A stretch of DNA of 64,000 bases, taken from positions 141,819 to 205,818 of the forward strand of contig NZ_JAUSUQ010000007.1 in the NCBI RefSeq assembly GCF_030814135.1, given 5' to 3'. This document shows positions 31,026 through 41,147 of this stretch, in pieces (positions within the stretch are counted from its first letter, which is position 1; every line of letters starts with the position of its first letter). Position numbers and translations under genes: made by a program. The DNA is from Caldalkalibacillus uzonensis (GTDB lineage: Bacteria; Bacillota; Bacilli; Caldalkalibacillales; Caldalkalibacillaceae). The notes under the pieces were generated by a model. The model was not told where the DNA came from. It made no database searches and worked only from the letters and a program-made list of their open reading frames with translations.

Positions 31026-31445
31026 ATGTTAGGCTTAACCAAGGGATTAGCCTATACCTTAAAACAAATGGGGAAAAAGCAAGTCACCTATGACTATCCC
31101 CAGGAACCACTGGATGTGCCTGACCGTTTCCGGGGCATTCAAACCTTTTATCCTGAAAAGTGCATCGTGTGTAACCAATGTGCAGCCATCTGTCCGACCG
31201 ACTGTATCCAATTAACTGGCAAACCCCATCCCGATCCCAACAACAAGAAAAAGATCATTGACACCTACGACATTAATTTTGAAATCTGTATTTTGTGTGA
31301 TCTGTGTACAGAAGTGTGCCCCACGGAAGCGATCGTCATGTCCAACAACTTCGAGCTGGCTGAATACAGCCGTGACGAATTGTTTAAGGATTTGGACTGG
31401 CTGAATGAAAACAGAAAGAATGTGAGAGAGGTGAACAAGCCGTGA
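31026..31445 (+). CDS. nuoI: NADH-quinone oxidoreductase subunit I
   Basis: A 139-residue ferredoxin-like subunit with two 4Fe-4S motifs, CIVCNQCAAICP and CILCDLCTEVCP, carrying clusters N6a and N6b. No fused extra domain. Confidence 0.96.
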   Translation: MLGLTKGLAYTLKQMGKKQVTYDYPQEPLDVPDRFRGIQTFYPEKCIVCNQCAAICPTDCIQLTGKPHPDPNNKKKIIDTYDINFEICILCDLCTEVCPTEAIVMSNNFELAEYSRDELFKDLDWLNENRKNVREVNKP

Positions 31446-31966
31446 GCGGAGAGGTGATCGCCTTTCTCATTCTGTCCCTGATCACCATCAGCGGTGCCGT
31501 GTTCATGCTCAACCTGCGCAAAGTGGTGCACATGGTGGTGGCCCTGGCTTTTACTTTTATCAGTATCGCCGGCTTGTTCGTCCTCCTGGAGGCTGAGTTT
31601 ATCGCTGCAGCCCAGGTGCTGATCTATGCCGGAGCCGTGACGATCATTATGCTGTTCGGCATTATGCTGACCCGGCATGATGATCACGATGAAACGCGCC
31701 GTCCGGCCCACAAATGGCTGGCCGGACTGGCCGTGGCTGTTTTTTTTGTACTGGCTATGGCCGTGATTAACACCATGGACTGGGTCCCGGCTGATGCGCA
31801 TCTATTCGAAAACAATACGGAACAAATCGGGATTCAATTGTTTGCCAAATATGTGATTCCCTTTGAGCTGACTTCCATCGTGCTGCTCGTGGCTCTGGTG
31901 GGGGCGGTTATTTTGGCCCGCAACGATGAGCAGAGCGCCGGGAAAGAAGGTGAACGGTATGAGTAG
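31442..31966 (+). CDS. nuoJ: NADH-quinone oxidoreductase subunit J
   Basis: Membrane subunit of 174 residues with five helices. The conserved pi-bulge helix area is [28 protein letters not shown] start overlapping nuoI by 4 bases. Confidence 0.93.
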   Translation: MSGEVIAFLILSLITISGAVFMLNLRKVVHMVVALAFTFISIAGLFVLLEAEFIAAAQVLIYAGAVTIIMLFGIMLTRHDDHDETRRPAHKWLAGLAVAVFFVLAMAVINTMDWVPADAHLFENNTEQIGIQLFAKYVIPFELTSIVLLVALVGAVILARNDEQSAGKEGERYE

Positions 31967-32273
31967 CATCCCCTTGGCCTGGTACCTGGGCGTGGCACTC
32001 GTCCTGTTTTGTCTGGGACTATACGGGGCGCTGACGAAACGGAATACGGTCATTGTCCTGATTTGTATTGAGCTGATGCTTAATGCGGTTAATATTAACT
32101 TGATTGCCTTCAGCAAACTGGGCATGCATCCGGACATTGCCGGGCAGGTGTTTACCGTGTTTACGATTACAGTGGCTGCAGCTGAAGTGGCTGTCGGCAT
32201 CGCCATCCTGATTGCCTTATTCCGCAACCGCCGGACGGTCAATATTGACGAAGTGAACGTGCTGAAGCGATAG
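31959..32273 (+). CDS. nuoK: NADH-quinone oxidoreductase subunit K
   Basis: A 104-residue membrane subunit with three helices. The two conserved channel glutamates are in [13 protein letters not shown] and [15 protein letters not shown] 31959 (GAAGGTG upstream) is favoured over the frame opening at 31926; it overlaps nuoJ by 8 bases. Confidence 0.94.
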   Translation: MSSIPLAWYLGVALVLFCLGLYGALTKRNTVIVLICIELMLNAVNINLIAFSKLGMHPDIAGQVFTVFTITVAAAEVAVGIAILIALFRNRRTVNIDEVNVLKR

Positions 32274-32281
32274 GGGGGAGA

Positions 32282-34162
32282 ATGTCCATGATCGAAAATG
32301 TGTGGTTAATCCCGCTCTTTCCGCTCGCCGCCTTTTTGATCCTTCTCTTTTTCGGACGCTGGTTGAAGGAAGGCTCGGCCTGGGTCGGTGTGGCTTTTAT
32401 GCTGGGTTCGTTTATCGTGGCTGCCATGACCCTGTTGGAGCGGTTGAAACTGGATCATGTGGAACCGGTGGTATTTGAATGGTTCGCTATTGGGGACCGC
32501 ATCATTACCATGGGATATGATGTCACCCCATTAAATGCGCTGATGTTGTTTATTGTGACATTGGTTAGTCTGTTGGTACATATTTATGCCCGCGGTTATA
32601 TGGAAGGAGACGACCGCATCGCTGTTTTTTACTCCTATCTGGCGTTATTCACCTTTTCCATGCTGGGCTTGGTCATTTCTCCCAACCTGCTGCAGGTGTA
32701 TATATTCTGGGAATTGGTTGGTGTCTGCTCCTTCTTGCTGGTCGGTTTTTATTTTTACAAACCGGAAGCAAGGGCTGCAGCCAAAAAGGCGTTCATTATG
32801 ACGCGCATTGGTGATGTAGGCCTGTTTGTGGCCATTATTTTGCTGTTCTGGCAGGTGGGCAGCTTTGAGTACAACGCCATTTTTGACGCGGTGCAAAACA
32901 ATGAGCTGGCCCCTGGGATGATCACGTTAACCGCCATTCTCATTTTTGTCGGTGCCATCGGCAAGTCGGGCCAGTTTCCCTTACACTCCTGGCTGCCCGA
33001 TGCCATGGAAGGTCCTACGCCAGTCAGTGCTTTGATTCACGCCGCTACCATGGTGGCCGCCGGTGTGTATCTGGTTGCCGCTTTGTTCCCGCTGTTTAGC
33101 GCGTCGCCGCTGGCCATGGATGTGGTTGCCTATGTGGGGGCCTTTACGGCCATCTTTGCTGCCTCCATCGGTCTGGTACAAAACGACATTAAGCGGGTCC
33201 TGGCTTATTCCACGGTCAGCCAGCTGGGCTATATGATGCTGGCTCTGGGTGCAGCCGGTTATGTGGCCGGTGTATTCCACCTGATGACCCATGCCTTTTT
33301 CAAGGCGTTGCTCTTCTTGGCTGCCGGAAGTGTGATCCATGCCGTGCACAGCCAGGATATCCGGCACATGGGCGGGCTGTTTGGGCGGATGAAAATCACC
33401 GGCACACTCTTTTTGATCGGTTGTTTGGCCATTGCCGGTATTCCGCCTTTGTCCGGATTCTTCTCCAAGGAGGAGATTTTGCTCACGGCCTGGGCAGACG
33501 GACGGTTTGGCGTATTCTGGGTGGCTGTCCTGACCGCCTTCATGACCGCGTTTTATATGTTCCGTTTATTCTTTATGGTCTTTACCGGGTCCCCGCGCAA
33601 TCTGGAGTTAAGCAAAGCCCACGAATCACCCGTGGTGATGACCTTGCCCATGATCGTGCTGGGCGTGCTCTCTGTTTTTGGCGGTTTTGTGCATACCCAT
33701 TGGACCGGCACCTATTTGGGAGAGTGGCTGATGAGCGGTCCGGCCTTCACCTACGGCATACTGCCCCACAGTGAAACGTGGATCTTGCTCGTTGCGCTCT
33801 TGGTTTCCTTGGCCGGGATCGGCTTAGCCTACCTGATGTACCTCAAACAGTCCGTCTCAGCTGAAAAGCTGGCGGAGAACTTCCCCGGAGCGTACCGCAC
33901 CTTGCTGAACAAGTATTATGTGGATGAAGCGTACCAAGCCACCTTTGTCAATGGCTTAAAAGGTTTGAGCCGCTTGCTCTCCTACTTTGACCGCTACGTG
34001 GTGGAAGGTGTTGTCCGCCTGGCTGCCTGGACGGCGAGAGCAGTTGGAGCGCTTGGCGCTAACATGCAAAACGGACAGGTGCAAACTTACGGGGTGACGG
34101 TCATCTTTGGCCTTGTGGTCATCATTCTTGCATTTCTGTTGACAGGGGGGTATGTGGGATAA
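32282..34162 (+). CDS. nuoL: NADH-quinone oxidoreductase subunit L
   Basis: The distal proton-pumping antiporter-like subunit, 626 residues, with the C-terminal lateral helix. Conserved: YIFWELVGVCSFLLVGFYF (pump Glu), GKSGQFPLHSWLPDAMEGPTP split across helix 7 with the key Lys, LIHAATMVAAGVYL, and THAFFKALLFLAAG. ATG 32282 and ATG 32288 are both possible. Confidence 0.96.
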   Translation: MSMIENVWLIPLFPLAAFLILLFFGRWLKEGSAWVGVAFMLGSFIVAAMTLLERLKLDHVEPVVFEWFAIGDRIITMGYDVTPLNALMLFIVTLVSLLVHIYARGYMEGDDRIAVFYSYLALFTFSMLGLVISPNLLQVYIFWELVGVCSFLLVGFYFYKPEARAAAKKAFIMTRIGDVGLFVAIILLFWQVGSFEYNAIFDAVQNNELAPGMITLTAILIFVGAIGKSGQFPLHSWLPDAMEGPTPVSALIHAATMVAAGVYLVAALFPLFSASPLAMDVVAYVGAFTAIFAASIGLVQNDIKRVLAYSTVSQLGYMMLALGAAGYVAGVFHLMTHAFFKALLFLAAGSVIHAVHSQDIRHMGGLFGRMKITGTLFLIGCLAIAGIPPLSGFFSKEEILLTAWADGRFGVFWVAVLTAFMTAFYMFRLFFMVFTGSPRNLELSKAHESPVVMTLPMIVLGVLSVFGGFVHTHWTGTYLGEWLMSGPAFTYGILPHSETWILLVALLVSLAGIGLAYLMYLKQSVSAEKLAENFPGAYRTLLNKYYVDEAYQATFVNGLKGLSRLLSYFDRYVVEGVVRLAAWTARAVGALGANMQNGQVQTYGVTVIFGLVVIILAFLLTGGYVG

Positions 34163-35667
34163 TGGAAAACATGTTGTTGACGTGGTTAGTCTTCTCCCCT
34201 CTGTTAGGGATTGTGTTCCTGCTGTTTGTGAACAGAGAGAATGAGGGATTGATCAAAACGATTGGGATTATGGGCACCCTGATTCCACTGGCTTTATCTC
34301 TCATTCTGCTCAGTTTCTTTGATTTTAACCAAGAGGGCTACCAGCTGACTCACAGCGTGCCCTGGATCCAGTTCAGTTTACCTGGCATCGGCCAGATGCT
34401 CCAGATCAATTATGAGCTGGGTGTAGACGGTATGTCCGTGGCCTTTATGGTACTGACCACGGTGATCAGTACCTTGGCTGCTGTAGGCTCTCTCTATATA
34501 AAGCAGCGTTGGAAAGAATACTTTATCCTCTTTTTCCTGCTCATGACCGGTATGCTGGGCGTGTTCGCCTCCATGAATCTGTTCCTGTTCTTTATTTTCT
34601 TTGAGCTGACTATTATCCCCATGTTTTTCCTGATCGGGATTTGGGGTTATGTGGAACGGGAACGTGCTGCTTACCACTTTTTACTGTATAACGGCATCGG
34701 CTCGGCTGTGATGTTGGTGGCCTTTGTGGTGTTGTTTATGAATCTGGGTACACTACATATCCCCACTTTGAGCGAATGGCTGGCCAGTCCATTTATTCCG
34801 CAAGGATTTGCCAGCGGCTTGTTCCTGGCTTTGCTGTTTGCTTTTGGAGTGAAGCTGCCTGTCTTTCCGCTCCATTCCTGGATGCTAAAAGTGCACGTGC
34901 AGGCCCCGCCGGCCATTGTCATGATTCACTCCGGTGTGCTGTTAAAGCTGGGGGCTTACGGTTTGATCCGCCTTAACATGGGCCTGTTTCCGGCCCAGGT
35001 CGAGCAGTTTGCCTACTTTATCGCCCTGTTGGGTGTGATCAACATCTTGTATGGGGCTGTGCTGGCTTTCCGCCAAAAAGATTTGAAGCTGGTGATGGCT
35101 TACTCCAGTGTGTCCCACATGGGAATCGTGCTGTTAGGGATTGCGGCCATGAATTACAGCGGCTTGCAGGGAGCTATTTTCCAATCGGTCTCCCACGGCC
35201 TGATTTCGGCCCTGTTGTTCTTTATCATTGCTGCCATCTATGAACGAACCAACACTTCTATGATCCCTGAACTGGGAGGACTTGCCAAAAACATGCCGGT
35301 CATCTGCGGTGCCTTTCTGGCGGCCGGCATGGCCAACCTGGGTTTGCCGGGCATGAGCGGCTTTATTAGTGAATTCCTTGCCTTTGTGGGCATCTTCAAC
35401 ACCTATCCGGCTTTGGCCGCTGTTGGGGTGCTGGGCATTATCCTGACCGCTGTCTATGTACTCAGGGCTGTGCTCTCTACCACTTTCGGCCCGGCTAAAG
35501 AACAGTGGGCTGAGCTTAAAGATGTCCGTGGTTTTGAATATGTCCCTATTACAGTGTTGCTGGGGCTGATTATCTTAATCGGGGTGTACCCGGGTTTGTT
35601 GGGAGAAACGATTCATTTCTCCGTGGAAACCATTGTGCACGGCCTGATGGCTAGGATAGGGGGGTAA
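34162..35667 (+). CDS. nuoM: NADH-quinone oxidoreductase subunit M
   Basis: Antiporter-like pumping subunit of 501 residues, about 14 helices. Conserved FIFFELTIIPMFFLIGIWG (pump Glu), GVKLPVFPLHSWMLKVHVQAPP (key Lys) and YSSVSHMGIVLLG. One-base overlap with nuoL. Confidence 0.96.
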   Translation: MENMLLTWLVFSPLLGIVFLLFVNRENEGLIKTIGIMGTLIPLALSLILLSFFDFNQEGYQLTHSVPWIQFSLPGIGQMLQINYELGVDGMSVAFMVLTTVISTLAAVGSLYIKQRWKEYFILFFLLMTGMLGVFASMNLFLFFIFFELTIIPMFFLIGIWGYVERERAAYHFLLYNGIGSAVMLVAFVVLFMNLGTLHIPTLSEWLASPFIPQGFASGLFLALLFAFGVKLPVFPLHSWMLKVHVQAPPAIVMIHSGVLLKLGAYGLIRLNMGLFPAQVEQFAYFIALLGVINILYGAVLAFRQKDLKLVMAYSSVSHMGIVLLGIAAMNYSGLQGAIFQSVSHGLISALLFFIIAAIYERTNTSMIPELGGLAKNMPVICGAFLAAGMANLGLPGMSGFISEFLAFVGIFNTYPALAAVGVLGIILTAVYVLRAVLSTTFGPAKEQWAELKDVRGFEYVPITVLLGLIILIGVYPGLLGETIHFSVETIVHGLMARIGG

Positions 35668-35673
35668 AACAAT

Positions 35674-37227
35674 ATGGATCTGGAGACGTTATTAAGTTAC
35701 CCATGGCGGATCATGCTGCCCGAGTTCACTATCCTAGGAGTGGCAACATTAATCTCCTTATTGGATCTGTTCATGAAGGAAAAAGTGGATCGCAAAGTGC
35801 TGGCCTGGATTGCCCTGGGCGGGATCGGGCTGGCCCTCTTCTTCCTTGTGCTGAACACCGGTCAGCCCGTGCAGGAAATCTTGTATGAAACCTACCGCTT
35901 GGACGGCTTTGCCAATGCGTTTAAGTTTATCTTCCTGGTTGGAGCTGCCCTGATCTTCATCACGTCCTTTGACTATGTCAACCGTAAGGACGTGCCTTAT
36001 GAAGGGGAGTTTTACTACTTGATCCTGACGGCAGCGTTAGGGGCCATGATTGTGGCTTCTTCCGCCGACATGATCACCCTGTTTGTCGGCTTGGAGCTCT
36101 TGTCCATTTCCTCGTACATTCTCGTGGCCGTGCGCAAGCACAATCTGGCCGCCAATGAGTCGGCCATGAAATACGTCATTTCCGGGGCAATCGCCACGGC
36201 CATCATGCTGTTTGGCATGTCCTACATTTACGGTTTGACGGGCACCACCAATCTGTTTGAGATTCAGGAGCGTTTGTCTGTCGCTGCATTAGGCGGCTAT
36301 CTGCCTGTGATCTACTTTGCCTTTTTTGTCACCTTTGTGGGCATGGCGTTTAAACTGGCGGTGGTTCCTTATCATATGTGGGCCCCGGATGTGTACCAAG
36401 GGGCGCCGACACCGATTACTGCCTTCTTGTCAGTCGTCTCCAAAGCAGCTGGTTTTGCCCTCGTGCTGCGTTTCTTCCTGGTCACCATGGCCGGGGTGGT
36501 TGATGTGGAGCAAAGCCAGCAGGCCGGAACCTATATCTTTGCCCTGATGAACGTGGAACTGATCATGGCCATAGTGGCCGCGCTATCGATGATTATCGGC
36601 AACACATTGGCTCTGCGTCAGACTAACATTAAGCGTCTGTTTGCCTACTCCAGCATCGCCCAGGCCGGCTATATCCTGGTGCCTTTTGCAGTGGGCGCTC
36701 ACCTCTTGTATTTTACCGAGCCCAATATGGTCTTCAGCACGGCACTGTTTTATCTGGCGGCCTATCTGCTGATGAACCTGGGCGCCTTTAGTGTGATCCA
36801 ACTGGTGATCAAAGAGACCGGCACGGAAGATATCCGCGGTTTTGCCGGTCTGTATCAGCGGGCCCCGTTCAAGGCTGTGGCCATGACGGTCTTTCTGGCC
36901 TCCCTGGCTGGTATTCCCCTCACCGCCGGTTTTATTGGCAAATACTATATCCTGATGGGCGCGGTGAGTGCCGGGTTGATCTGGCTTGCCGTTGTGATGT
37001 TGATAACCACCGTCATTTCCTATTATTATTACTTTGGTGTGATCAGCCAGATGTATATGCGCGAGCCGGGGAATCATGCTGCTTTGCCAACCCCTGTTGG
37101 TATTGGGGCTGTGTTGGTGTTCTGCATCACTGGCACCATCTTGCTGGGCATCTTGCCTGGCCTGGCCCTGGATGTGATCCAGACGCATTTCAACTTTGTA
37201 GAGATTTTTATACCTGCTAACGGCTAG
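35674..37227 (+). CDS. nuoN: NADH-quinone oxidoreductase subunit N
   Basis: Third antiporter-like subunit, 517 residues. Conserved LFVGLELLSISSYILVA, FKLAVVPYHMWAPDVYQGAPTP (two pieces of the channel) and LFAYSSIAQAGYIL. Last gene of the complex I operon; no nuoE, nuoF or nuoG follows. Confidence 0.96.
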   Translation: MDLETLLSYPWRIMLPEFTILGVATLISLLDLFMKEKVDRKVLAWIALGGIGLALFFLVLNTGQPVQEILYETYRLDGFANAFKFIFLVGAALIFITSFDYVNRKDVPYEGEFYYLILTAALGAMIVASSADMITLFVGLELLSISSYILVAVRKHNLAANESAMKYVISGAIATAIMLFGMSYIYGLTGTTNLFEIQERLSVAALGGYLPVIYFAFFVTFVGMAFKLAVVPYHMWAPDVYQGAPTPITAFLSVVSKAAGFALVLRFFLVTMAGVVDVEQSQQAGTYIFALMNVELIMAIVAALSMIIGNTLALRQTNIKRLFAYSSIAQAGYILVPFAVGAHLLYFTEPNMVFSTALFYLAAYLLMNLGAFSVIQLVIKETGTEDIRGFAGLYQRAPFKAVAMTVFLASLAGIPLTAGFIGKYYILMGAVSAGLIWLAVVMLITTVISYYYYFGVISQMYMREPGNHAALPTPVGIGAVLVFCITGTILLGILPGLALDVIQTHFNFVEIFIPANG

Positions 37228-37283
37228 AATGAGAGGGGCATGACCTGACTGAGGTTTGTGCCTGTGTGAACAACTGCTGTTTG

Positions 37284-37314
37284 AACCCTAACTCCATGGC
37301 TGGGTTAGGGTTTT
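37284..37314 (+). terminator. Terminator after nuoN
   Basis: AACCCTAAC (37284-37292)/GTTAGGGTT (37304-37312) followed by TT; also immediately upstream of the ywzB-like gene. Confidence 0.8.
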
Positions 37315-37338
37315 GCAAACTCTAAAGGAGTGAGCAAA

Positions 37339-37581
37339 TTGTTGGAAACTCCCACCTTTTTGGGTGTACAGGCCTTAATCAACATGATCTTAACCCTGGC
37401 ATTGATCACAGTGAGCTGGTGGGCCTTGCAATGCATTAAACTGGATTTGTTTGTCCGGGATATAAACGGCCCGCAGGCCAAAATATTGCAAGTGGCTGTG
37501 GCCATCGCTCTGGGCTATCTCTTGGCCAGCTTCTTTATTGACTACATGCAGTGGACCAACTGGCTGCGCTACCTGTTCTAA
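37339..37581 (+). CDS. ywzB: Small membrane protein, YwzB family (DUF1146)
   Basis: An 80-residue protein with two membrane helices (NMILTLALITVSWWALQCI and VAVAIALGYLLASFFIDY). TTG 37339 is 8 bases after AAAGGAG; GTG 37330 overlaps the ribosome site. In Bacillus, ywzB lies between atp genes and murAA, so this is the syntenic copy. Function unknown. Confidence 0.8.
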   Translation: MLETPTFLGVQALINMILTLALITVSWWALQCIKLDLFVRDINGPQAKILQVAVAIALGYLLASFFIDYMQWTNWLRYLF

Positions 37582-37668
37582 GTGTCGAAAAAAGACAGAT
37601 TTTTTCACGTATCCCTCTTTCCAGGCTGGACACAATGGTAATAAACGATCTAAAAGGAGAGAGAACAA

Positions 37669-38469
37669 ATGCGGTTGTCCTGGGGAGAGGGTATTTTAGG
37701 TCTGATGGCTTTCATATTGCTTCTGTTCTGGTGGCCTGATGATTCACACATTGATGCCCTGACGCGTACAATACAGGGAAACGATCATTTTGTTCACACC
37801 ATTGCCCAACCGACACAACAGATGGCCGCTATGCTGGCCGACAAACCGGTCGCCTTAACAGAATGGACGGTGTACTGGAGAGGAGCCCTCACCGCACAGG
37901 AAGAGGAAGAGTGGCGCATCCGCCTTACCCAACACGGGTTCACACTGGACGAAACCATCACCACTGATCACCGGCACGGAAACCCTGTCTTGACCGAGCA
38001 CTGGACCAAAGCAGAGAACGGGTTCCTTCACCACCTGCAGTTGATTAGCAACCCCCATGAAACAGGCCAACCCGCGAAGTATATTTATGTGTGGTCAGGC
38101 AGCACCGATCTTGATCACCTGTGGCTTGAAGAACTGGAAGTCATTGTTGGGATCTATTTTACCCATTTGAAAAATTTCCCTGAAAGTTTTTCTTGTTTGG
38201 AAGCGGTCGCGGATGATAGACTAAAAGATGGCTTGTTAGATCAACGTGTCCTAGAGCAGTGGTTAACACATGACTTCCAAGCTGATGTGATTCATAAGCT
38301 TGTGGAGGATCAGTTTATCAGCCTCAATGGCTATGTTGCAACCTGGGACCATGTCCTCTATTCTGCCAACCAACAAAAAATCAATGTTCAACTTTCTGCC
38401 CGATATAATGCCCTTGAAGACACCACGCGCATCACACTCGGGTACCCACTCATCTTAACAGCCCATTAG
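37669..38469 (+). CDS. ywmB: YwmB family protein (DUF1779)
   Basis: A 266-residue protein with an N-terminal signal-anchor (GILGLMAFILLLFWW) and an extracytoplasmic region. The fold family is called TATA-box-binding-protein-like because of structure, not DNA binding. Position ahead of murA and spoIID matches Bacillus. Function unknown. AAAAGGAGAGAG precedes the ATG. Confidence 0.75.
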   Translation: MRLSWGEGILGLMAFILLLFWWPDDSHIDALTRTIQGNDHFVHTIAQPTQQMAAMLADKPVALTEWTVYWRGALTAQEEEEWRIRLTQHGFTLDETITTDHRHGNPVLTEHWTKAENGFLHHLQLISNPHETGQPAKYIYVWSGSTDLDHLWLEELEVIVGIYFTHLKNFPESFSCLEAVADDRLKDGLLDQRVLEQWLTHDFQADVIHKLVEDQFISLNGYVATWDHVLYSANQQKINVQLSARYNALEDTTRITLGYPLILTAH

Positions 38470-38520
38470 CGATTCAACACATCCGAATCAAACACAGAAA
38501 TTTGCGGAGGGGAACGACCA

Positions 38521-39849
38521 GTGGAAAAAATTGTTGTTTGTGGGGGTAAGCCTCTAACAGGACGAATTCGTGTCAGCGGGGCCAAAAACGCAGTACTTCC
38601 TGTTATTGCTGCCTCTATTCTGGGAGAAAAAGGAACCAGTGTGATTGACGACGTCCCCGCTCTGGACGACGTGTTCACCATTATTAATGTGTTAAGGCAT
38701 CTTAATATTCAGGTTAAGTATAAAAAAGGTAAATTATACATTGATGCCACCAAGGATTTGGGAACCGAAGCCCCTTATGAATATGTACGCAAAATGAGAG
38801 CGTCTGTGCTTGTGATGGGCCCCTTGCTGGCCCGCACAGGCCGGGCACAGGTGGCTCTGCCGGGAGGATGTGCCATCGGCTCCCGTCCCATTGACCAGCA
38901 TCTCAAAGGGTTTGAGGCACTGGGAGCCACGATCAATATTGGCAATGGCTATGTGGAAGCGTCAGTGGACGGACGCTTGCAGGGTAAAAATATTTACCTG
39001 GATATACCCAGTGTGGGAGCTACGGAAAACATTATGATGGCTGCAACTTTGGCCCAAGGTGTAACCGTTATTGAAAACGCGGCTGAAGAACCGGAGATTG
39101 TGGATCTGGCCAACTATCTCAATGCTATGGGAGCCCGCATTGAAGGCGCCGGAACAGGCACGATCCGCATTGAAGGTGTGCAAAGCTTGCAAGGGGCAGC
39201 CCATACCGTGATCCCTGACCGCATTGAAGCGGGGACATACATGATTGCCGCTGCCATTACCCGCAGCAAACTGTTTATTGAAGGGGCAGTCCCCCGCCAT
39301 CTAAATCCGTTGATCTCCAAATTAGCGGACATGGGAGCTGAAGTAACCATCATGGATGGCGGTATTCAAGTGGATGCCCGTCATAAAACATTGACTGCCG
39401 TGGATGTGAAAACAATGCCCCATCCCGGTTTTCCCACTGATCTCCAGCCGCAGATGATGGCCCTGTTACTGACTGCCAAAGGGAACAGTGTGGTCACGGA
39501 ATCCGTCTTTGAAAACCGCTTCATGCACGTGGAAGAGCTGAAACGGATGAACGCCACTATCAAGATTGAAGGGCGGTCCGCTATCCTAGAGGGAGCAGCC
39601 AAACTGCAGGGGACCAAGGTGACTGCTTCCGACTTGCGGGCCGGAGCAGCTTTGATCCTGGCCGGTTTGGTGGCGGAAGGTGAAACGGAGATTTTTGGGC
39701 TGCATCATATTGACCGGGGTTATGAAGATATTGTGGGCAAACTCGTGGCTTGCGGAGCGGATATTATGCGCTTCAATGCAGCAGGCGAGGAAATCAACCA
39801 GCCCCAATTGGCTGCCATCAAATGGAAAGCACAGGCTTCGTATGCATAA
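38521..39849 (+). CDS. murA: UDP-N-acetylglucosamine 1-carboxyvinyltransferase
   Basis: First committed step of peptidoglycan synthesis: transfers enolpyruvate from PEP to UDP-GlcNAc. 442 residues, GTG start with GCGGAGGGG upstream. Lys22 (SGAKNAVLP) and the catalytic, fosfomycin-target Cys117 ([11 protein letters not shown]) are present. Corresponds to murAA of B. subtilis by position, before spoIID. Confidence 0.96.
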   Translation: MEKIVVCGGKPLTGRIRVSGAKNAVLPVIAASILGEKGTSVIDDVPALDDVFTIINVLRHLNIQVKYKKGKLYIDATKDLGTEAPYEYVRKMRASVLVMGPLLARTGRAQVALPGGCAIGSRPIDQHLKGFEALGATINIGNGYVEASVDGRLQGKNIYLDIPSVGATENIMMAATLAQGVTVIENAAEEPEIVDLANYLNAMGARIEGAGTGTIRIEGVQSLQGAAHTVIPDRIEAGTYMIAAAITRSKLFIEGAVPRHLNPLISKLADMGAEVTIMDGGIQVDARHKTLTAVDVKTMPHPGFPTDLQPQMMALLLTAKGNSVVTESVFENRFMHVEELKRMNATIKIEGRSAILEGAAKLQGTKVTASDLRAGAALILAGLVAEGETEIFGLHHIDRGYEDIVGKLVACGADIMRFNAAGEEINQPQLAAIKWKAQASYA

Positions 39850-39851
39850 TG

Positions 39852-39890
39852 AAAAAAGCAGTTGAGCGGTCATGCTTAACTGCTTTTTAT
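39852..39890 (+). terminator. Terminator after murA
   Basis: AAAAAAGCAGTT(GA)GC pairs with GC(TT)AACTGCTTTTT around a GGTCAT loop, ending in T5. Confidence 0.85.
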
Positions 39891-40027
39891 AATTTCTGGC
39901 ATAAACCGTCCCTCGCTCCCATAAGATGTATTGTAGGCCAGGAAGGACAACCTTCCAGATGGACAAGACCACAAACTGGACCAGACAAACTTGACACAAA
40001 CTTACACAGGTGGGAGTGAGACAAACC

Positions 40028-41038
40028 GTGCGAACAGTATTGATCATCAGTCTTGGATTACTGATTGTACTCCTCATTGTGCCCAGTGTGGTGGCCCAAT
40101 TTATACCTCACGGGTCTGGACAAGCTGCCGGAGAGATCGTGCAGCTAGAGCAGCCTGATCCCAGTGAAACACCAGGACCAGAGATTATGGTGCGCGTCTA
40201 TCGCACCGCCACCAAAACCATTGAGAAAGTGCCTTTGGAAGAATATGTGCGCGGGGTGGTGGCTTCTGAAATGCCCCATGATTTCGAACTGGAAGCCCTG
40301 AAAGCCCAGGCTATGGCGGCCCGCACCTACATTATCCGCCGTATGATGAAAAAAGATTTCAGCGACACACCGGAAGGGGCCGATGTGCGTGATGATGTGG
40401 GTCACCAAGTGTATAAAAACGAAGAAGAATTACGCCGGCAATGGGGCAAAGCCTACCCGCACAAGATCAGCCGCATCAACCAGGCGGTTAATGAAACAAG
40501 AGGCAAAGTGATTACCTACAACGGCAAACCGATCGATGCCACCTTTTTCTCCACCAGCAACGGTTATACAGAGAACGCGGAAGATTACTGGGGCCAGGAA
40601 ATCCCTTATTTGAAAAGTGTCAACAGCCCCTGGGACAAAGATTCTCCCCGTTTCCGGGAAGAGATTCGCCTCAGCTTAGCGGAGTTTCAGCATAAACTGG
40701 GTGTAGAGTTGTCCGTGCCCGTCTCCAGCGGCCAGCCCTTTGCCGAGATTGTCTCCCGCAGTGAAGGCCAGCGGGTGACAGAGGTGCAGGTGGGTGACAA
40801 GACTTTTACAGGACGGGAAATCCGGGAACTATTAGGACTGCCCTCCTCAGATTTTAACTGGAGCTTAGCAGGCAACGAAGTGGTGATCACTACCACCGGT
40901 TACGGTCACGGGGTGGGCATGAGCCAGTACGGTGCCAACGGCATGGCGGCTGAAGGTCATACAGCGGAAGAGATTGTCAAGTATTATTACCGGGATGTCG
41001 CTGTTGAAGATTACCGCCAGTGGATTGTGAAAAAGTAA
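40028..41038 (+). CDS. spoIID: Stage II sporulation protein D
   Basis: Lytic transglycosylase of the engulfment complex DMP, anchored in the mother-cell membrane. N-terminal helix (TVLIISLGLLIVLLIVP), then the SpoIID domain with LEEYVRGVVASEMP (catalytic Glu), KAQAMAARTYI, FFSTSNGYTENAE and GYGHGVGMSQYGA. The start is uncertain: GTG at 40010, 40016 and 40028 are in frame; 40028 has GGGAG at 11 bases. SigE control is expected from the family, but I could not define a SigE promoter. Confidence 0.93.
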   Translation: MRTVLIISLGLLIVLLIVPSVVAQFIPHGSGQAAGEIVQLEQPDPSETPGPEIMVRVYRTATKTIEKVPLEEYVRGVVASEMPHDFELEALKAQAMAARTYIIRRMMKKDFSDTPEGADVRDDVGHQVYKNEEELRRQWGKAYPHKISRINQAVNETRGKVITYNGKPIDATFFSTSNGYTENAEDYWGQEIPYLKSVNSPWDKDSPRFREEIRLSLAEFQHKLGVELSVPVSSGQPFAEIVSRSEGQRVTEVQVGDKTFTGREIRELLGLPSSDFNWSLAGNEVVITTTGYGHGVGMSQYGANGMAAEGHTAEEIVKYYYRDVAVEDYRQWIVKK

Positions 41039-41052
41039 ATTCAATAACAGAT

Positions 41053-41081
41053 GCATCGAACAAAATATTGGGGGTAAACTA
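41053..41081 (+). promoter_or_regulatory. SigF/SigG-type promoter for spoIIQ
   Basis: GCATC (41053-41057), 15-bp spacer, GGTAAACTA (41073-41081) fits the forespore consensus GHATR-N15-GGHRARHTX except one -35 base. SpoIIQ is a SigF gene in B. subtilis. Confidence 0.55.
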
Positions 41082-41147
41082 AAAAATTTGCCTCAGCAAC
41101 GTATAAAGCGGCTAAAAATGGCAAGAATGGTTGCTGAGGTGATGAAA